64,000 bases of DNA. It comes from Rhodococcus sp. OK519. GTDB taxonomy: Bacteria > Actinomycetota > Actinomycetes > Mycobacteriales > Mycobacteriaceae. Where the stretch lies: positions 186,001 through 250,000 of the forward strand of contig NZ_QAOW01000005.1 in the NCBI RefSeq assembly GCF_003051005.1, written 5' to 3'. Below the pieces are notes generated by a model, which worked only from the letters and a program-made list of their open reading frames with translations, ran no database searches and had not been told where the DNA came from. Both the position numbers and the translations under genes were made by a program. Shown piece by piece: positions 48,713-57,326 of the stretch (the stretch's first letter is position 1; every line of letters starts with the position of its first letter).

Positions 48713-50785
48713 TCACTCCATCGTCGGGGTGTGTCGGAGTCGGAGGAATTCGATGTGGCGTTCGTACTGATCGAGGACGTCGCCGATGAGCTGGTCGCGG
48801 GTGTATCCCATGACGTCGTACTGCTGGCTGCCCTCGGTGAGGTACACCTCGAGCCGGTAGTAGACGGCGTCGCCGCTGGCGGAGTTCATCGCGAACGACG
48901 GCATGTCCGTCTTCTCCGGCCACAGCTGATAACGGAAAGGCGGATCCGCGCCCATCGCGACCGTCAGGTCCAGGTGCGGCACGCCCGTCTTGTCCTCCCG
49001 GTTCTCGACCAGTTCGGCGTCGATGTCCCGCGAGGCAAGCTCGTCGACCACGGCCTGCAGTGCGGGTCGTGCGGTGCGTTCGACGTAGTGGCGCAGGTCC
49101 TGTCGGTTCGGGTACGAGAGGGTGCGCGTCAGCCGTTGCCGCCATGTGCGCTGCACTCCCCGCTCGGCGCCCACCCGTTCCGAGAGCGACGAGTGCAGGA
49201 CCGCACGCACGCTGTCCTCGCGGTAGCCCTCGGTTCGCAGGGCACGGTGCAGGCCCGCCATGATCAACAGCATCACGAAGGAGAACGGCAGACCCATGAT
49301 GATCGTCGCGTTCTGCAGCGTCGTGACGCCGCCGACGATCAGCATCGCGAGCGTGAGCAGTCCCGTCGCGACGGCCCAGAAGATCCGCCCCCACTTGGGG
49401 CCGTCCTCCTCCGGATCGTTCAGGTGCGAGGTGAGGTTCGTGAGCACCAGAGCGCCCGAGTCGGCAGAGGTGACGTAGAAGAGTAGTCCGGTGAACGTCG
49501 CGATACCCGCGCTGAACAGTGCACCGGGGTACTGGTCGAGCAGCGAATAGAACGCGCTTTCGGGCGCGGACATCGCCGTCTCACCGAACTCGCTGTTCCC
49601 GTCGATCACCACGGACAGCGCGGCGTTGCCGAAGATGGCGATCCACAGGGCGATGAATGCGAACGGGATGGTCAGCACCGCACCGATGAACTGACGGATC
49701 GTGCGGCCCCGGGAGATGCGCGCCAGGAACAGACCGACGAACGGCGCCCACGCGATCCACCACGCCCAGAAGAACAGGGTCCACGAGTTGAGCCACTCCT
49801 GTGGCGCGTCGAATGCGAAGGTGTCGAGTGTCATTCCTGGGAAGCGGCTGACGTAGTCGCCGACATTCATCACGATCGCGTCCAGCAGGAAGCGGGTCTT
49901 GCCGGCGAACAGGACGAACAGCATGAGGGCGAGCGCGAGCAACGCGTTCAACTCCGACAGTCGCCGGATGCCACGGTCGACGCCCGAGACGACGGACACC
50001 GTCGCCATCAGGACGGCAACCGCGATCAGAGCCACCTGCATGGCGGTGTTCTGGGGCAGGTCGAACATGAAGTGCAGCCCGTAGTTGAGCTGGACCACGC
50101 CGATACCGAGCGACGTCGCGATGCCGAAGATCGTGCCCAGCACGGCGGCGATCTCGACGCCGTCGCCGAGCGCACCCTTCACGCGCTTGCCGATCACGGG
50201 GTACAGGGCCGAGCGGATCGACAGCGGCAGACCGCGCCGGTACGCGAAGTACGCGAGTGCCGCGCCCATCAAGGCGTACATGGCCCAGCCGGTGATCCCG
50301 TAGTGGAACAGAGTCCACACCACCGCCTGACGCGCGGCCTCGGTGTTCTGGCCCTCGCCGACCGGCGGCGCCAGATACTGCGTGACCGGTTCGGAGACCG
50401 AGAAGAACATCAGATCGATGCCGATGCCCGCCGCGAACAGCATTGCTCCCCACGTGAAGACGTTGTATCGCGGCAGCGAATGGTTGGGGCCCAGCTTGAT
50501 CTTCCCGTAGCGCGAGACCGCCAGGAACAGCACGAACACGACGATCAACGTGGCGACCAGGAAGTACCACCAGCCGAACGCGCCCGCGATCCAGTCCACG
50601 ACACTGCCGATCACGGAGTCCGCGTTGTCCGGGGCGATCATCGCCCACGCGGTGATCGCCACGATGATCGCCGACGAGATGTAGAAGACAGGTTTGTTGA
50701 TCCCCGACTTCGGTGTCTCGGGGTCGGTCGTCCGGGGGCCTTCGGTGAGCGCCGCCTCCGGTGGTTCTCGATCCGTTGTGCTCAT
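48713..50785 (-). CDS. betT: BCCT family choline/betaine transporter (BetT)
   Basis: A 690-aa, 12-helix betaine/choline/carnitine transporter. The substrate-site signature WTLFFWAWWIAWAPFVGLFL is in helix 8 and GMRF-like FHYGITGWAMYALMGAAL precedes it. A soluble C-terminal domain of about 160 residues (RTLSYPNRQDLRHYVERT and onwards) is like that of BetT, which senses osmotic state. First gene of betT-betB-betA. No BetI-type repressor is next to it. The ATG at 50785 is chosen since upstream in-frame sequence is not family-like. Confidence 0.92.
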   Translation of the reverse strand: MSTTDREPPEAALTEGPRTTDPETPKSGINKPVFYISSAIIVAITAWAMIAPDNADSVIGSVVDWIAGAFGWWYFLVATLIVVFVLFLAVSRYGKIKLGPNHSLPRYNVFTWGAMLFAAGIGIDLMFFSVSEPVTQYLAPPVGEGQNTEAARQAVVWTLFHYGITGWAMYALMGAALAYFAYRRGLPLSIRSALYPVIGKRVKGALGDGVEIAAVLGTIFGIATSLGIGVVQLNYGLHFMFDLPQNTAMQVALIAVAVLMATVSVVSGVDRGIRRLSELNALLALALMLFVLFAGKTRFLLDAIVMNVGDYVSRFPGMTLDTFAFDAPQEWLNSWTLFFWAWWIAWAPFVGLFLARISRGRTIRQFIGAVLTIPFAFIALWIAIFGNAALSVVIDGNSEFGETAMSAPESAFYSLLDQYPGALFSAGIATFTGLLFYVTSADSGALVLTNLTSHLNDPEEDGPKWGRIFWAVATGLLTLAMLIVGGVTTLQNATIIMGLPFSFVMLLIMAGLHRALRTEGYREDSVRAVLHSSLSERVGAERGVQRTWRQRLTRTLSYPNRQDLRHYVERTARPALQAVVDELASRDIDAELVENREDKTGVPHLDLTVAMGADPPFRYQLWPEKTDMPSFAMNSASGDAVYYRLEVYLTEGSQQYDVMGYTRDQLIGDVLDQYERHIEFLRLRHTPTME

Positions 50786-51292
50786 GTGTCTCCTCGGTCC
50801 GGTTCTGCGTCCGGATCGCGACGGGCCCGGCAGCGTGATTCGAACTCTCGGGCGCCAGGTGAACGCCCGTCCGACTGCTGGTCTGAAGCTACCGCCGAGA
50901 TGTGCGCCCCGCTGGGGTGTGGACATCACGATCCTTCCGTCCGACTGCGTGGAAGGGGTCGGACGGGCGCGTCGGCTCCTCGGGAAACGTTGCATCCGAG
51001 GCATTCCGGTCGGGTCTGCGTCGTCGGTGGAGTCGTCCCGGTGCGGCTTCCGGCGTGTGACGTAAGACGCGTTCCGGGCGCCCGCGCAATGGTTCCGGAT
51101 CCCCCGAATGGGGCGATCTCGACGCCGTCGGACGTCTCGATCGGAAGGGGTCTATCGGGCTGTGGCGCGGGACAGGCGGCGACCCGTATTCGCGCGAAAC
51201 GGATGATCACCTGAAATCGGGCACTGTTCCGCTAGTGTCTTCTCTTGCTGGATTCGATTGTCCAACACTGAAAATGACATAGGGGAGGCACT
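50786..51292. other. 507-bp intergenic region between betT and the secreted protein gene
   Basis: The largest non-coding stretch in the window, between two divergent genes. It holds both promoters. I see no convincing small gene, riboswitch or LexA box. The last 100 bp before 51293 are AT-richer than the surroundings (TAGTGTCTTCTC, TTGTCCAACACTGAAAAT) and end with the GGGGAGG ribosome site of the next gene. A short GATCCCCCGAATGGGGCGATC inverted repeat lies near 51096. Confidence 0.5.
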
Positions 51293-52909
51293 GTGCGTCG
51301 GGGCTGTCTAGCGGTCGTCACGGCTTTATTTCTTTTGGCGTTCTCTGCACCTGCGGGCGCAGCACCGTTGTCGGATCTTCTCGGGTCGAGTGGTTCGCTG
51401 GGGTCCAGTGGGTTGCTGGGTTCGATCGGCGAGGAGGAGTCGTACGGTGCGATCGACCCGACCTCGGGCACGCTGATCGCAACCAGTGGGTTCGACGTCA
51501 AGCGTGACGGGTTCTCGTTCGAGAACTGGGGCGGGCCGTCTCCGGAGCATCGTCGTGGTTTGACGCCGACGATGATGCAGACGCTGTACGGCGACCGGAT
51601 CTGTGCGCGGATCGTCGACGGAGGGTGCGTCCTCACCGCCACCGGAGAGGCGCTCCAGGTCGATCTGAACGAGAGTGCGGGCGGCGGGCATTGCTTCGGC
51701 TTCGCCGCGCTCGCCGGACTGTTTGCCACGGAGCAACTCGACAAGGACGTGCACCTACCGTCCGGGCAGAACGTCTACGACGAGCCGGCATCGGATCGGC
51801 TCGACGGCTTGATCACGCGGTACGCCAGCACCCAGTACTCCCTTCCGACCAGCGAAGCGTCGAAGCGGTCCTCGGTCAGCGAGACACTCGCCAACCTCGA
51901 GGCGGCCTGGGCCCGGGGTGACAGCTACCTGCTTGGCTTCTTCGGGCCGCCGGGGGGCCACGCCGTGACTCCGATCGCGCTGCGCGACCTCGGAAACGGA
52001 AAGACCGGGATCGTCCTGTACGACAACAACTTCCCCGGCGTCGAGAAGATGATGGTGGCGGACGCCGCCGCCGATAGTTGGTACTACACCACTGCGCTGA
52101 ATCCGGAGGACAGGAGCTACCTGTTCGTCGGGTCGCCGGAAAACCAGTTGCTGCTCTTCGATCTGCCGCAGACGGCCGAGGTCCACGAATGCCTGACCTG
52201 CCACGGCGCGGGCGACGATTCGGTTCTCGTCCTGGTCAAGGACAACGCCGAGAATCGCGACGGCACGAACATCGATTGGGATCTGGGTGTCACGGCGCCA
52301 GGCGGTGGCGAGGTCCAGGGGATCGAGAAGCTGGCGATGATCAACAACCGACAGTCCGAGCTGTTCCGTGTTCCCGCCGGTGTTGCATTCGAGCTGAAGA
52401 TGGGCAACGTCCCGGCCGGGCGGGCCGCAGACATCGACATCTCGCTCTACGGCGACGGCTGGATCAACGAGGTCGACGGCATCAAGCTGCTACCCGGTGC
52501 CACCACCTCGGTGACGGTGGACCGGAACCAGCGCAAACTCAGCCTCAGTAGCAACCTGTCGATCACGCCGACCTTGAGGCTCGCCACCGAGCAAGCCAGT
52601 TGGTCGGTGGCGGCGGTGGGCAGCGGTTTGCGAGTGTTGCCCGGCAGCACCCTCTCGGTGGAACGCGAACTCGACGGTGACTATGTGTACGCGCTGGACG
52701 GCATCGGGCTCCCCGGATCGATGACCCTCGACGTCCGGCATCGGGACGCCGTTCGCGATAAGAACGTCACCTCCGGCGGCCCGGTGAGCATCCCGGTCAA
52801 TTCGTCCGCGTCGGTTGCCGCGGATGCGTGGGACGGAGCGACGCCGCTCACCGTCCGAGTCTCGGGGAACGGGGTCGATCGGACCTATCCGATGACACCG
52901 ATCTCGTAG
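51293..52909 (+). CDS. Secreted protein with papain-like C/H/D-N pattern and a CxxCH motif
   Basis: A 538-aa exported protein; GTG start with GGGGAGG upstream. Signal peptide residues 1-24 (LAVVTALFLLAFSAPAGA). A Gly/Ser/Leu repeat follows (LLGSSGSLGSSGLLGS). Residues about 75-250 have C134 in GGGHCFGFAALAG, H223 in PGGHAVTPIAL and D244/N245 in LYDNNFPG, the order expected for a C39/papain-like cysteine peptidase. C300-L-T-C303-H304 is a CxxCH motif just after that domain. The rest (about 305-538) is beta-rich and repetitive, with no membrane anchor. I recognise no named family; peptidase activity is inference. Confidence 0.7.
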   Translation: MRRGCLAVVTALFLLAFSAPAGAAPLSDLLGSSGSLGSSGLLGSIGEEESYGAIDPTSGTLIATSGFDVKRDGFSFENWGGPSPEHRRGLTPTMMQTLYGDRICARIVDGGCVLTATGEALQVDLNESAGGGHCFGFAALAGLFATEQLDKDVHLPSGQNVYDEPASDRLDGLITRYASTQYSLPTSEASKRSSVSETLANLEAAWARGDSYLLGFFGPPGGHAVTPIALRDLGNGKTGIVLYDNNFPGVEKMMVADAAADSWYYTTALNPEDRSYLFVGSPENQLLLFDLPQTAEVHECLTCHGAGDDSVLVLVKDNAENRDGTNIDWDLGVTAPGGGEVQGIEKLAMINNRQSELFRVPAGVAFELKMGNVPAGRAADIDISLYGDGWINEVDGIKLLPGATTSVTVDRNQRKLSLSSNLSITPTLRLATEQASWSVAAVGSGLRVLPGSTLSVERELDGDYVYALDGIGLPGSMTLDVRHRDAVRDKNVTSGGPVSIPVNSSASVAADAWDGATPLTVRVSGNGVDRTYPMTPIS

Positions 52910-52927
52910 CCGATCCGCGTCGAATCA

Positions 52928-52961
52928 CTGCGGCCATCCACCGTCCGGTGGGTGGCCGCAG
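52928..52961 (+). terminator. Hairpin after the secreted-protein gene
   Basis: 52928-52942 pairs with 52947-52961 (15 bp, one G-U) around a GTCC loop, 18 nt after the stop codon. Confidence 0.75.
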
Positions 52962-53060
52962 CGCTTCTGCTCGGCGACTTCACTCGAACCGGGCACTCGG
53001 TACGGAGTAATTCGGGTGGCGTGTACCGGTGCGGTGGTGCATCGCCGCAGGCGGAGGCCC

Positions 53061-53066
53061 TAGTAT
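53061..53066 (+). promoter_or_regulatory. Putative -10 element for the uracil permease gene
   Basis: TAGTAT is a near-consensus -10 hexamer 9 nt before GTG 53076. There is no SD in between; transcript is probably leaderless or nearly so. Confidence 0.5.
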
Positions 53067-53075
53067 TGGCCAACT

Positions 53076-54389
53076 GTGACGAGTACAGAGGACCGCGCGG
53101 GAAGCGCGCCCGAACGGGAAGCCGGCACCGGGATGTTCGGATGGGCGCTGCACGGCGACGGCCGACGGATCAGTGACGGCGCGGTGGTGGCGCCGCACGA
53201 GCGGCTGTCGTGGCCGCGCACCATCGGTATCGGAATGCAGCACGTGATCGCGATGTTCGGCGCGACGCTGCTCGTGCCGACGATCACCGGATTCCCGGTG
53301 ACGACCACGCTGCTGTTCTCGGGTATCGGCACCGTGCTGTTCCTCCTCATCACGCGCGGACGGATTCCGAGCTATCTCGGATCGTCGTTCGCCTTCATCG
53401 CGCCGCTCACCGCGGCCGCCGGAGACGGGCCTGCCGCCCAGCTGGGCGGCGTCGTTGCGGCCGGTGTCGCGCTGATGCTCGTCGGCCTCGCGGTGAAGCT
53501 GATCGGCGCCCGAGTGATCGATGCGGTCATGCCGCCCGTCGTCACCGGCGCCGTGGTGGCACTGATCGGACTCAACCTCGCACCCACCGCAGCGGGGTCG
53601 TTCCAGGCGCAGCCGTTGATCGCGGCCGTGACGCTCCTCGGCATCCTCCTCGCCACCGTGATCGGGCCCGGCATCATCGGACGTCTCGGCATCCTCATCG
53701 GTGTCGTGGTCGGCTGGGTGTTCGCGGCGATCACCGGCGGGCTCGCCGACGATCGCGTCGACGCGCTTCGTGAGGCCGCGTGGTTCGGTGTTCCGCACCT
53801 GCGCGGCCCGTCGTTCGATCTGTCCGTGATCCTGCTCGCGCTGCCGGTCGTGATCGTTCTGATCGCCGAGAACGTCGGCCACGTCAAGGCGGTCTCCGCG
53901 ATGACCGGCAAGTCGCTCGACGATCTCGCCGGCAACGCACTGTTCGCCGACGGCCTCGCGACCACCCTCGCGGGCGCCGGTGGTGGCTCGGGAACCACGA
54001 CGTACGCCGAGAACATCGGCGTCATGGCGGCGACCCGCGTGTACTCGACGGCCGCGTACTGGGTGGCCGCCGTCACGGCCATCGTCCTCTCCTTTTCTCC
54101 GAAGTTCGGGGCGCTGGTCTTCACCGTTCCCGACGGCGTCATCGGCGGCGCGACGATGGTGCTGTACGGCCTGATCGGCGTGCTCGGCGTGCGCATCTGG
54201 ATGGACGCCAAGGTCGACTTCACCGACCCGGTCAACCTCACCGTGGTGGCGACGGCCCTCGTCGCCGGCATCGGCAACCTGACCCTGTCCATCGGCTCGG
54301 TCGAACTGGGCGGCATCGCGTGGGGTTCGGTCGGCATCCTCGTCGCCTACCCGGTGATGCGCCGCCTGAACTCGTTGCGCCGCGCCTGA
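53076..54389 (+). CDS. Uracil/xanthine permease (NCS2 family, UraA-type)
   Basis: A 437-aa, 14-helix nucleobase:cation symporter. It shows the NCS2 features GMQHVIAMFGATLLVP (about residues 52-67), FAFIAPLTAA in helix 3, VLIAENVGHVKAVSAMTGK with the substrate-site Glu, and GGGSGTTTYAENIGVMAATRV with the second Glu. These are typical of UraA. Uracil is the most likely substrate; xanthine is possible. GTG start is placed by the -10 element. A hairpin follows its stop. Confidence 0.9.
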   Translation: MTSTEDRAGSAPEREAGTGMFGWALHGDGRRISDGAVVAPHERLSWPRTIGIGMQHVIAMFGATLLVPTITGFPVTTTLLFSGIGTVLFLLITRGRIPSYLGSSFAFIAPLTAAAGDGPAAQLGGVVAAGVALMLVGLAVKLIGARVIDAVMPPVVTGAVVALIGLNLAPTAAGSFQAQPLIAAVTLLGILLATVIGPGIIGRLGILIGVVVGWVFAAITGGLADDRVDALREAAWFGVPHLRGPSFDLSVILLALPVVIVLIAENVGHVKAVSAMTGKSLDDLAGNALFADGLATTLAGAGGGSGTTTYAENIGVMAATRVYSTAAYWVAAVTAIVLSFSPKFGALVFTVPDGVIGGATMVLYGLIGVLGVRIWMDAKVDFTDPVNLTVVATALVAGIGNLTLSIGSVELGGIAWGSVGILVAYPVMRRLNSLRRA

Positions 54390-54415
54390 TCCGCACACTC
54401 TGCATCAGCACCCCG

Positions 54416-54461
54416 CGAGCACGATTCGTGACCTGAACCACACGGTCACGAATCGTGCTCG
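54416..54461 (+). terminator. Perfect 18-bp hairpin after the permease gene
   Basis: 54416-54433 is exactly complementary to 54444-54461 with a 10-nt loop. It lies between two genes on the same strand and no U tract follows. Likely terminator; a protein-binding site is an alternative. Confidence 0.7.
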
Positions 54462-54565
54462 TCTCGGTCATGGATCGTCGCTGATCCTCGCTTTACGGTC
54501 ATGTCGAGGAAGTACGTCCGCCGCTGCGTGCCCGCACGCCGGCTGTTTCGACATGAGGAGACGTA

Positions 54566-55711
54566 GTGGAACGCACCCTGTTCGAACCCGAGCACGAACT
54601 CTTCCGGGAGTCCTACCGAAAGTTCCTCGACCAGCACGTCGCGCCATTCCACGACCAGTGGGAAGAGCAGAACATCGTCGACCGGTCGGTGTGGGTCGAG
54701 GCCGGCAAGCAGGGATTTCTCGGCATGGCCGTCCCCGAGGAGTACGGCGGCGGGGGAGTCGAGGACTTCCGCTACAACGCGGTCCTCACCGAGGAGACCA
54801 CCCGGGGTGGCTACAGCGGCGTCGGCTTCATGCTGCACAACGACGTCGTCGCCCCGTATCTGATCAAGCTGACGAATGAGCAGCAGAAGCAGCGGTGGCT
54901 GCCCGGCTTCTGCTCGGGTGAACTGATCACCGCGATCGCGATGACCGAACCCGGCACCGGCAGCGATTTGCAGAACATCAAGACCCGCGCGGTCAAGGAC
55001 GGCGACGACTGGATTCTCAACGGCTCCAAGACATTCATCACGAACGGCATCAACGCCGATCTCGTCATCGTCGTGGCCTGTACCGACCCCGACAAGGGTG
55101 CTCAGGGCTTCTCGCTCCTCGTCGTCGAACGTGGCATGGAGGGTTTCGAGCGGGGCCGCAACCTCGACAAGATCGGACTCAAGGCACAGGACACCGCGGA
55201 GCTGAGCTTCACCGACGTCCGGGTGCCCGCCGAGAATCTCCTCGGTGAGGAGGGCTTGGGCTTCATCTACCTGATGCAGAACCTGCCGCAGGAGCGCCTG
55301 TCCATTGCCGTCGTTGCGGCCGCCGCGATGGAGTCCTGCCTGGAAATGACCATCCAGTACTGCCGTGACCGCAAGGCGTTCGGCAAGTCGATCGGCAGTT
55401 TCCAGAACACCCGCTTCGTTCTCGCCGAGTTGGCGACGGAGACCACTGCCGTACGGGTTCTCGTCGACAAGTTCATCGAGCAGCTCAACGACGGGAAGCT
55501 CACCGTGCAGGAGGCCGCGATGGCCAAGTGGTGGACCACCGAGGCCCAGGTCAAGCTCATCGATCGGTGCCTGCAGTTGCACGGCGGGTACGGCTACATG
55601 CGGGAGTACTCGATCGCGAAGGCCTACATGGATTCGCGGGTGCAGACGATCTACGGCGGCACCACCGAGATCATGAAGGAAATCATCGGGCGCGGCCTGA
55701 ATCTGGGTTGA
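54566..55711 (+). CDS. fadE20: Acyl-CoA dehydrogenase (FadE20-like)
   Basis: A 381-aa FAD enzyme for the first step of fatty-acid beta-oxidation or a related acyl-CoA oxidation. Signatures ITAIAMTEPGTGSDLQNI (about residues 117-134) and LQLHGGYGYMREY (about 339-351) are present; the catalytic base is probably the Glu in YGGTTEIMKE. GTG start has GAGGAG upstream. M. tuberculosis FadE20 (Rv2724c) is also close to lexA and hflX, so the name is by position and family. Confidence 0.92.
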   Translation: MERTLFEPEHELFRESYRKFLDQHVAPFHDQWEEQNIVDRSVWVEAGKQGFLGMAVPEEYGGGGVEDFRYNAVLTEETTRGGYSGVGFMLHNDVVAPYLIKLTNEQQKQRWLPGFCSGELITAIAMTEPGTGSDLQNIKTRAVKDGDDWILNGSKTFITNGINADLVIVVACTDPDKGAQGFSLLVVERGMEGFERGRNLDKIGLKAQDTAELSFTDVRVPAENLLGEEGLGFIYLMQNLPQERLSIAVVAAAAMESCLEMTIQYCRDRKAFGKSIGSFQNTRFVLAELATETTAVRVLVDKFIEQLNDGKLTVQEAAMAKWWTTEAQVKLIDRCLQLHGGYGYMREYSIAKAYMDSRVQTIYGGTTEIMKEIIGRGLNLG

Positions 55712-55724
55712 GCCGAACCAGTCG

Positions 55725-55770
55725 GACACGACGAAGGGGCCGCGGCGCGCCGCGGTCCCTTCGTCGTGTC
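55725..55770. terminator. 21-bp bidirectional hairpin between fadE20 and lexA
   Basis: 55725-55746 pairs with 55749-55770 with a single G-U pair, and contains a GC-palindromic tip. It lies 13 nt after the fadE20 stop and 8 nt after the lexA stop on the opposite strand, so it can end both. Confidence 0.85.
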
Positions 55771-55778
55771 TGCTGTCG

Positions 55779-56495
55779 TCAGAGCTTGCGCATCACGGTC
55801 ACGACCTTGCCGAGGATCGCGGCGTCGTTACCCGGAATCGGTTCGAAGAGTGGATTGTGCGGCATCAGCCACACGTCCTTGCCGGTGCGCTTGAACGTCT
55901 TGACCGTGGCCTCGCCGTCGATCATGGCCGCTACGATGTCGCCGTTCTCGGCGACATTCTGCTGGCGGACGACGACCCAGTCGCCGTCGCAGATCGCGGC
56001 GTCGATCATCGACTCGCCTACGACCTTGAGTAGGAAGAGCGAGCCCTGTCCGACGAGTTCGCGGGGCAGGGGGAACACGTCTTCGACGGCTTCCTCGGCC
56101 AGAATCGGACCGCCCGCGGCGATCCGCCCCAGGACCGGCACGAAAGTGGGGGTGGGGCGCTCGCTCGAGGAGTCGCGGTCGTTCGACTGGCCGACATCGA
56201 GGCCGTCCAATCCGCGGACGTCGACAGCGCGGGGGCGGTTGGCGTCGCGGCGCACGAAGCCCTTGCGTTCGAGGGTGCGCAACTGGTGTGCCACAGACGA
56301 TGTGGACGTCAGCCCCACTGCGTCACCGATCTCGCGGATGCTCGGGGGATACCCGCGGTCGGCGACCGACTCCCGGATCACCTCCAGGACCTTGCGCTGG
56401 CGGGGCGTGAGCTGAGTGGCGTCGAGCACGGCTGCCCCCTCCTCGGGCGACGGGTTCCCGGACCGGCCCGAGGTGCTCGTGCTGTCGTCCTTCAT
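55779..56495 (-). CDS. lexA: SOS repressor LexA
   Basis: Self-cleaving repressor of DNA-damage genes. The 238-aa protein has a winged HTH at about residues 30-92 ([17 protein letters not shown]), the cleavage bond A127-G128 in RIAAGGPI, and the catalytic dyad S162 in [10 protein letters not shown] and K199 in ATVKTF. The ATG at 56495 is chosen because GGAGGGG is 8 nt upstream; the 11 extra upstream codons look untranslated. An SOS box lies about 80 nt upstream, for autoregulation. Confidence 0.97.
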   Translation of the reverse strand: MKDDSTSTSGRSGNPSPEEGAAVLDATQLTPRQRKVLEVIRESVADRGYPPSIREIGDAVGLTSTSSVAHQLRTLERKGFVRRDANRPRAVDVRGLDGLDVGQSNDRDSSSERPTPTFVPVLGRIAAGGPILAEEAVEDVFPLPRELVGQGSLFLLKVVGESMIDAAICDGDWVVVRQQNVAENGDIVAAMIDGEATVKTFKRTGKDVWLMPHNPLFEPIPGNDAAILGKVVTVMRKL

Positions 56496-56573
56496 GGTGG
56501 GTGCCCCTCCTTCACGGATACGTCGCATGCGTATCGGTTGCTGGGTCGAATCTAGCCCGATCGGGCGACTACT

Positions 56574-56589
56574 TCAAACATCTGTTCGA
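56574..56589. promoter_or_regulatory. SOS box near lexA
   Basis: TCAAAC-ATCT-GTTCGA matches the LexA consensus with one mismatch. It is closest to the lexA promoter. Confidence 0.85.
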
Positions 56590-56636
56590 GCCGTGTCGCC
56601 GATTTCGGTGACTTTGTCGTAGACGCGTGGTAGAAA

Positions 56637-56680
56637 TCGAATATCTGTTCTATCGAACGCATGATCGAACAGATTCTCGA
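56637..56680. promoter_or_regulatory. Cluster of LexA-like sites upstream of the divS-like gene
   Basis: TCGAAT-ATCT-GTTCTA (56637-56652) is a good site with two changes. Two weaker TCGAAC-N4 half-matched sites follow directly at 56653-56668 and 56665-56680. Together with the lexA-side box they fill the divergent region. Confidence 0.65.
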
Positions 56681-56750
56681 CACACGGTTCGCGTGATCCT
56701 TCGCAGCACGGTGAGCCGCAACGATTCGACGATTCGCAGGGAGGGTTCGG

Positions 56751-57326
56751 ATGGGTACTGCACTTTCGGAGCAGCGGGCGGCACGGTCCTTCGTGGGAGC
56801 GACCAGTGGTCGCGCGGTGTACGTGAAGGCGGACCGAGCGGGTATCGAGTACGGGTGCCGTTCCGTGCAGCGCACGGTCGGTGTCGTCGGTGTCGTCGGT
56901 GCTGTCGGTGCTTTCGATGCTGTCGGTGCGCGCGAGCGTGGTCGGCGGCGCAGCGTGTCCGGTCCCACGTCAGGCGAGGTGCGTTACGGCACTGCGCCGC
57001 GGCACGCTTCCGCCGGCGTGCAGGTGTCCCGGGCACACGCTCCGTCCCACGGTCGGGGACGCGCGCGATCCGGATTGTCGGCCGTGGTCGCGACGTTCGT
57101 CATCACTGCAGGCATCGTGGCCGGCCTCGATGCGATCGCCAACCTCAGGTTGGCGCAGACGGATTCCGGCCCGGTCGCCACTGAATCGGTCGAGGTGCGC
57201 ACGGACGAATCGCAGGGTCGCGTCACCGCGCCGGTGGATCCCGCGGCTCCGGCCGCTCACGTTCTCGATCGGATCGTCGAGTTGAATGCCTTGTCGCGCG
57301 CCGACGTCAGCGCGGCGCAGAAGTGA
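56751..57326 (+). CDS. DivS/ChiZ-like SOS-induced cell-division suppressor
   Basis: A 191-aa protein in the place of Rv2719c (ChiZ) and corynebacterial DivS, divergent from lexA and before nrdR. Residues about 1-115 are basic and low-complexity, including a VGVVGVVGAVGAF stretch; one membrane helix is at about 116-134 (LSAVVATFVITAGIVAGL). The outside part ends with VLDRIVELNALSRADVSAAQK, which resembles the second half of a LysM motif but lacks the GDTLW-like first half and the closing GQxLxVP. ATG has GGAGGG upstream. LexA boxes indicate damage induction. Role as division inhibitor is inferred from position. Confidence 0.72.
   Translation: MGTALSEQRAARSFVGATSGRAVYVKADRAGIEYGCRSVQRTVGVVGVVGAVGAFDAVGARERGRRRSVSGPTSGEVRYGTAPRHASAGVQVSRAHAPSHGRGRARSGLSAVVATFVITAGIVAGLDAIANLRLAQTDSGPVATESVEVRTDESQGRVTAPVDPAAPAAHVLDRIVELNALSRADVSAAQK
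56881..56934 (+). repeat. Imperfect 9-bp tandem repeat in the divS-like gene
   Basis: About six 9-bp units of the form GTGTCGTCG/GTGCTGTCG run in tandem. Unit length is a multiple of three, so gain or loss keeps the frame and changes the VVG/AVG stretch length. Confidence 0.75.

Noticed and set aside
52190-52206. Calling the 51.3-kb secreted protein a c-type cytochrome
   Set aside because: A single CxxCH with no cytochrome fold signature (no downstream axial Met in a typical context) is not enough; reported only as a point to test.
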